Shown here piece by piece: positions 7,616-9,172 of a stretch of DNA of 9,172 nt. The notes below the pieces were generated by a model that did no database searches, was not told the DNA's origin, and was given only the letters and a program-made list of their open reading frames with translations. Each line of letters begins with the position of its first letter. The stretch's first letter is position 1. The position numbers and the translations under genes are program-made. Source of the stretch: Bacillota bacterium (GTDB lineage Bacteria; Bacillota; Clostridia; Peptostreptococcales; Anaerovoracaceae); assembly GCA_017386805.1 (NCBI GenBank), contig JAFOGM010000170.1:1-9172 (forward strand), read 5' to 3'.

Positions 7616-7894
7616 ATGAATAAGGCAGAATTAGTTGCTAAGGTAGCAGAAAAGACCGGTTTTACTAAGAAGGATGCAGAAGCTGCAGTAAATGCGCTGG
7701 TAGGCAGCATTGAAGAAGCTCTGGTTAATGGTGATAAGGTTCAGCTGATCGGCTTCGGTACTTTCGAAACCAGAGAAAGAAAGGCTCGTCAGGGTCGTAA
7801 CCCCAGAAAGCCGGGCGAAGTGATCGCAATCGATGCTTCCAAGGCTCCCGTTTTCAAGGCTGGTAAGGCTCTGAAGGACGCTGTAAACAAGTAG
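7616..7894 (+). CDS. hup: HU family nucleoid protein
   Basis: HU is a small dimeric DNA-bending protein that packs the nucleoid. The 92 residues are standard: N-terminal helices ([15 protein letters not shown]), the [13 protein letters not shown] strand, the DNA-intercalating arm with RNP (about 61-63) and the closing [23 protein letters not shown] lies 7 nt before the ATG. The 51-bp gap after mazG is AT-rich but I cannot see a clear promoter or terminator in it, so the gene is probably read with the operon; a separate promoter is still possible given how abundant HU usually is. Its codon choice leans more to U-ending codons (GGT, GCT) than mazG, as expected for a highly expressed gene. Its TAG stop shares its last base with the start codon of the next gene. 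Confidence 0.96.
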   Translation: MNKAELVAKVAEKTGFTKKDAEAAVNALVGSIEEALVNGDKVQLIGFGTFETRERKARQGRNPRKPGEVIAIDASKAPVFKAGKALKDAVNK

Positions 7895-8133
7895 TGAGAA
7901 TCGATAAGTATTTAAAGAACTCCCGACTGATCAAGCGCCGTACCGTGGCGAAGGAAGCCTGTGACCAGGAACGTATCCTGATCAACGGTAAGGTGGCCAA
8001 GGCAGGTTCGGAAGTGAAGGAAGGGGACGAGATCCTGATCCGCTTCGGTACTTCGGAGCTGAAGGTCCGCGTTCTGGCAACTCCGGAACACGCGCCCAAG
8101 GATGTGGCGTCCACCATGTACGAAACCTTATAA
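7894..8133 (+). CDS. rqcP: RqcP/YabO-type S4-domain ribosome quality-control factor
   Basis: RqcP (YabO, Hsp15-like) binds stalled 50S subunits carrying peptidyl-tRNA and works with RqcH to add C-terminal alanine tails in bacterial ribosome quality control. The 79 residues are an S4 RNA-binding domain nearly end to end: MRIDKYLKNSRLIKRRTVAKE is the family's N-terminus, followed by the INGKVAKAGSEVKEGDEI turn. The GTG start is favoured because MRxDK is the conserved beginning. It overlaps the hup stop as TAGTG and has no ribosome binding site at a normal distance (GAAGGA ends 15 nt away), so translation probably depends on ribosomes finishing hup. In B. subtilis yabO sits beside mazG-containing yabN and is followed by yabP and yabQ; here a terminator follows instead. 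Confidence 0.93.
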   Translation: MRIDKYLKNSRLIKRRTVAKEACDQERILINGKVAKAGSEVKEGDEILIRFGTSELKVRVLATPEHAPKDVASTMYETL

Positions 8134-8139
8134 AGCAAT

Positions 8140-8178
8140 AAAAATCGCGATATCTGAGATTCAGACATCGCGATTTTT
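8140..8178. terminator. Strong intrinsic terminator after rqcP
   Basis: Arms 8140-8157 and 8161-8178 pair over 18 positions with one A-C mismatch and a 3-nt loop, with a GC-rich centre (TCGCGAT) and a six-T tail starting at 8174. The matching A-run on the left arm lets it act on the other strand too. It begins 6 nt after the rqcP stop. Confidence 0.93.
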
Positions 8179-8194
8179 TATTTGCTGAAAAAGA

Positions 8195-8222
8195 AAACCC
8201 TGCATCAACGGATACAGGGTTT
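8195..8222 (-). terminator. Intrinsic terminator of the radical SAM gene
   Basis: Read leftward, AAACCCTG (8215-8222) pairs with CAGGGTTT (8195-8202), extendable by a G-U and two A-U pairs, then runs into a T-rich TTTTCTTTTT tail. It starts 6 nt past the stop of the leftward gene. Confidence 0.88.
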
Positions 8223-8227
8223 GTGTT

Positions 8228-9130
8228 TTACTGTCTCGGAGCGCCTTCGATCCACTTCAGATCGTAGGGTTCGAAGGTTACGTTTTCGTAAGCTTCGATG
8301 TCCATCATCACGTCGGTCCAGTCGGAGTGGATATCACCGTTCTGCTTGATCAGGATATCGTACAGAATATCGTAGGTGATTCCGGTTTCGGGATCAGTTT
8401 CGACGATGGTGGAGTAGGGCAGAGTCTTGTGGTAATTCAGTTCCATACCCTTGTAGTCGAAGTGGAAACCGCAGCGCATTCTGCAGCCGTCCAGACCGGT
8501 GTATTCAGCCACGCTCTTTAGATCCTTCAGGATCTTATCGTCTTCCTGGTCGTACAGGTTTTCGGGAGTGGTGGCGGTATAGTCAAAACGGAACTGGATG
8601 GAAGTGGCCGGAACCTTCAGGAAGCGTTCCATGTAGGGAACCAGCTTATCCGCCGGATAGTTCTTGTACAGTACGCAGTTGATGCGGAAGGGTACAGGAA
8701 GACGGGCCAGCAGATCGTCGTTGGATTCGACCACGTACTTCTGCATGTGACGGGAAACGTTGATGCAGGTGATCTTGTGCTTGTTGCGTTCAGCAAATGC
8801 CAGAATGTCTTCTTCAGTGGTGAATTCCGATACCGGCAGAGTGGTGTTGATGAACACTCTATGAGTGGTAGGAATCTGATCCAGCATGATCTGTAATTTT
8901 TTGATATCAGCGAAGGGTTCACCACCGGTGAACACGAAATCGCAGTTGGGAGTAATGGAATCCATCTTTCGGATGCTTTCACAGATCTTTTCCAGAGAGA
9001 ATCCAGTCATATCGGCGTATTCTTCTTTATTGATGCAGAAGGGGCAGTTGTTTTTACAGTCGTAGGGTACGAATACGGTAACTGTAGCGCCGCCTTCACG
9101 GGTTTTGTACGGATGTCTTACGTTCTCCAT
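8228..9130 (-). CDS. Radical SAM protein of unknown function
   Basis: This 300-residue protein has the radical SAM iron-sulfur motif CxxxCxxC (C25, C29, C32), the SAM-binding GGEP (69-72) and the later strand pattern of the barrel (FINTTLP 93-99, CINVSRHM 122-129, FRINCVLYK 148-156). Such enzymes cleave S-adenosylmethionine to start radical chemistry on a substrate that cannot be read here. The C-terminal third has a CRMRC pair (216-220) and a segment IKQNGDIHSDW (261-271) that resembles the SPASM/Twitch turn usually followed by cysteine, but no cysteine follows. The start has GAAAGG 8 nt upstream. It is transcribed alone between its own terminator and the window's right edge, with no recognisable precursor peptide beside it. 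A small-peptide or cofactor maturase, or an activase, are possible roles. Confidence 0.85.
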   Translation of the reverse strand: MENVRHPYKTREGGATVTVFVPYDCKNNCPFCINKEEYADMTGFSLEKICESIRKMDSITPNCDFVFTGGEPFADIKKLQIMLDQIPTTHRVFINTTLPVSEFTTEEDILAFAERNKHKITCINVSRHMQKYVVESNDDLLARLPVPFRINCVLYKNYPADKLVPYMERFLKVPATSIQFRFDYTATTPENLYDQEDDKILKDLKSVAEYTGLDGCRMRCGFHFDYKGMELNYHKTLPYSTIVETDPETGITYDILYDILIKQNGDIHSDWTDVMMDIEAYENVTFEPYDLKWIEGAPRQ

Positions 9131-9157
9131 CGGCCTTTCCTTTCGTAAAAATGATCT

Positions 9158-9163
9158 AATATA
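9158..9163 (-). promoter_or_regulatory. Possible -10 box of the radical SAM gene
   Basis: TATATT on the minus strand lies 27 nt before the start codon, one base off consensus. The matching -35 region would fall outside the window, so this cannot be confirmed. Confidence 0.3.
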
Positions 9164-9172
9164 GTGACGTCA

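Noticed and set aside
9165..9172. TGACGTCA palindrome at the right edge
   Set aside because: An 8-base palindrome is expected by chance about this often, and the surrounding sequence is cut off.
1..9172. tRNA or rRNA genes, CRISPR arrays, insertion sequences, att sites, phage genes
   Set aside because: I looked for repeats, terminal inverted repeats and RNA gene signatures and found none; genes are densely packed and of similar composition.

Overview
The window reads as an ordinary chromosomal stretch of a low-to-mid GC Gram-positive anaerobe, most likely of the Clostridia (Bacillota). The evidence is the gene order of a SpoVB/YabM-type flippase, MazG, HU and RqcP, which recalls the yabM-yabN-yabO neighbourhood of Bacillus subtilis. 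Other support comes from the strong AGGAGG-like ribosome binding sites, the sigma-A-type promoters and the family resemblance of the proteins. I cannot name a genus from the sequence alone.

Layout, left to right. (1) The 3' part of a membrane-bound LytS/YesM-type sensor histidine kinase runs rightward from the left edge to 1295. Its reading frame is open to the window edge, so the true start lies outside. (2) A perfect 13-bp-stem hairpin (1300-1329) ends it and also ends the convergent pheST operon. (3) pheS and pheT, the two subunits of phenylalanyl-tRNA synthetase, are read leftward from a good promoter near 4934-4963. The leader is only about 90 nt, too short for a T-box. (4) A 266-bp divergent promoter region separates pheS from a rightward operon. 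(5) That operon holds the flippase, mazG (a nucleotide pyrophosphohydrolase), hup (HU) and rqcP (an S4-domain ribosome quality-control factor), packed with overlapping or near-overlapping junctions and ended by a strong hairpin at 8140-8178. (6) A leftward radical SAM gene of unknown function fills 8228-9130 and has its own terminator, facing the previous one.

Functionally this is mostly housekeeping: charging tRNA-Phe, lipid-linked precursor export or sporulation wall synthesis, clearing aberrant nucleotides, organising the nucleoid and rescuing stalled 50S subunits. The less ordinary points are a PheS whose usual Phe-pocket alanine aligns to tyrosine, an odd initiation region for the flippase (palindrome plus a short overlapping ORF), a stop-start overlap driving rqcP, and an orphan radical SAM protein with an unusual C-terminal part. 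I see no mobile element, CRISPR array, RNA gene, phage gene or clear novel system.
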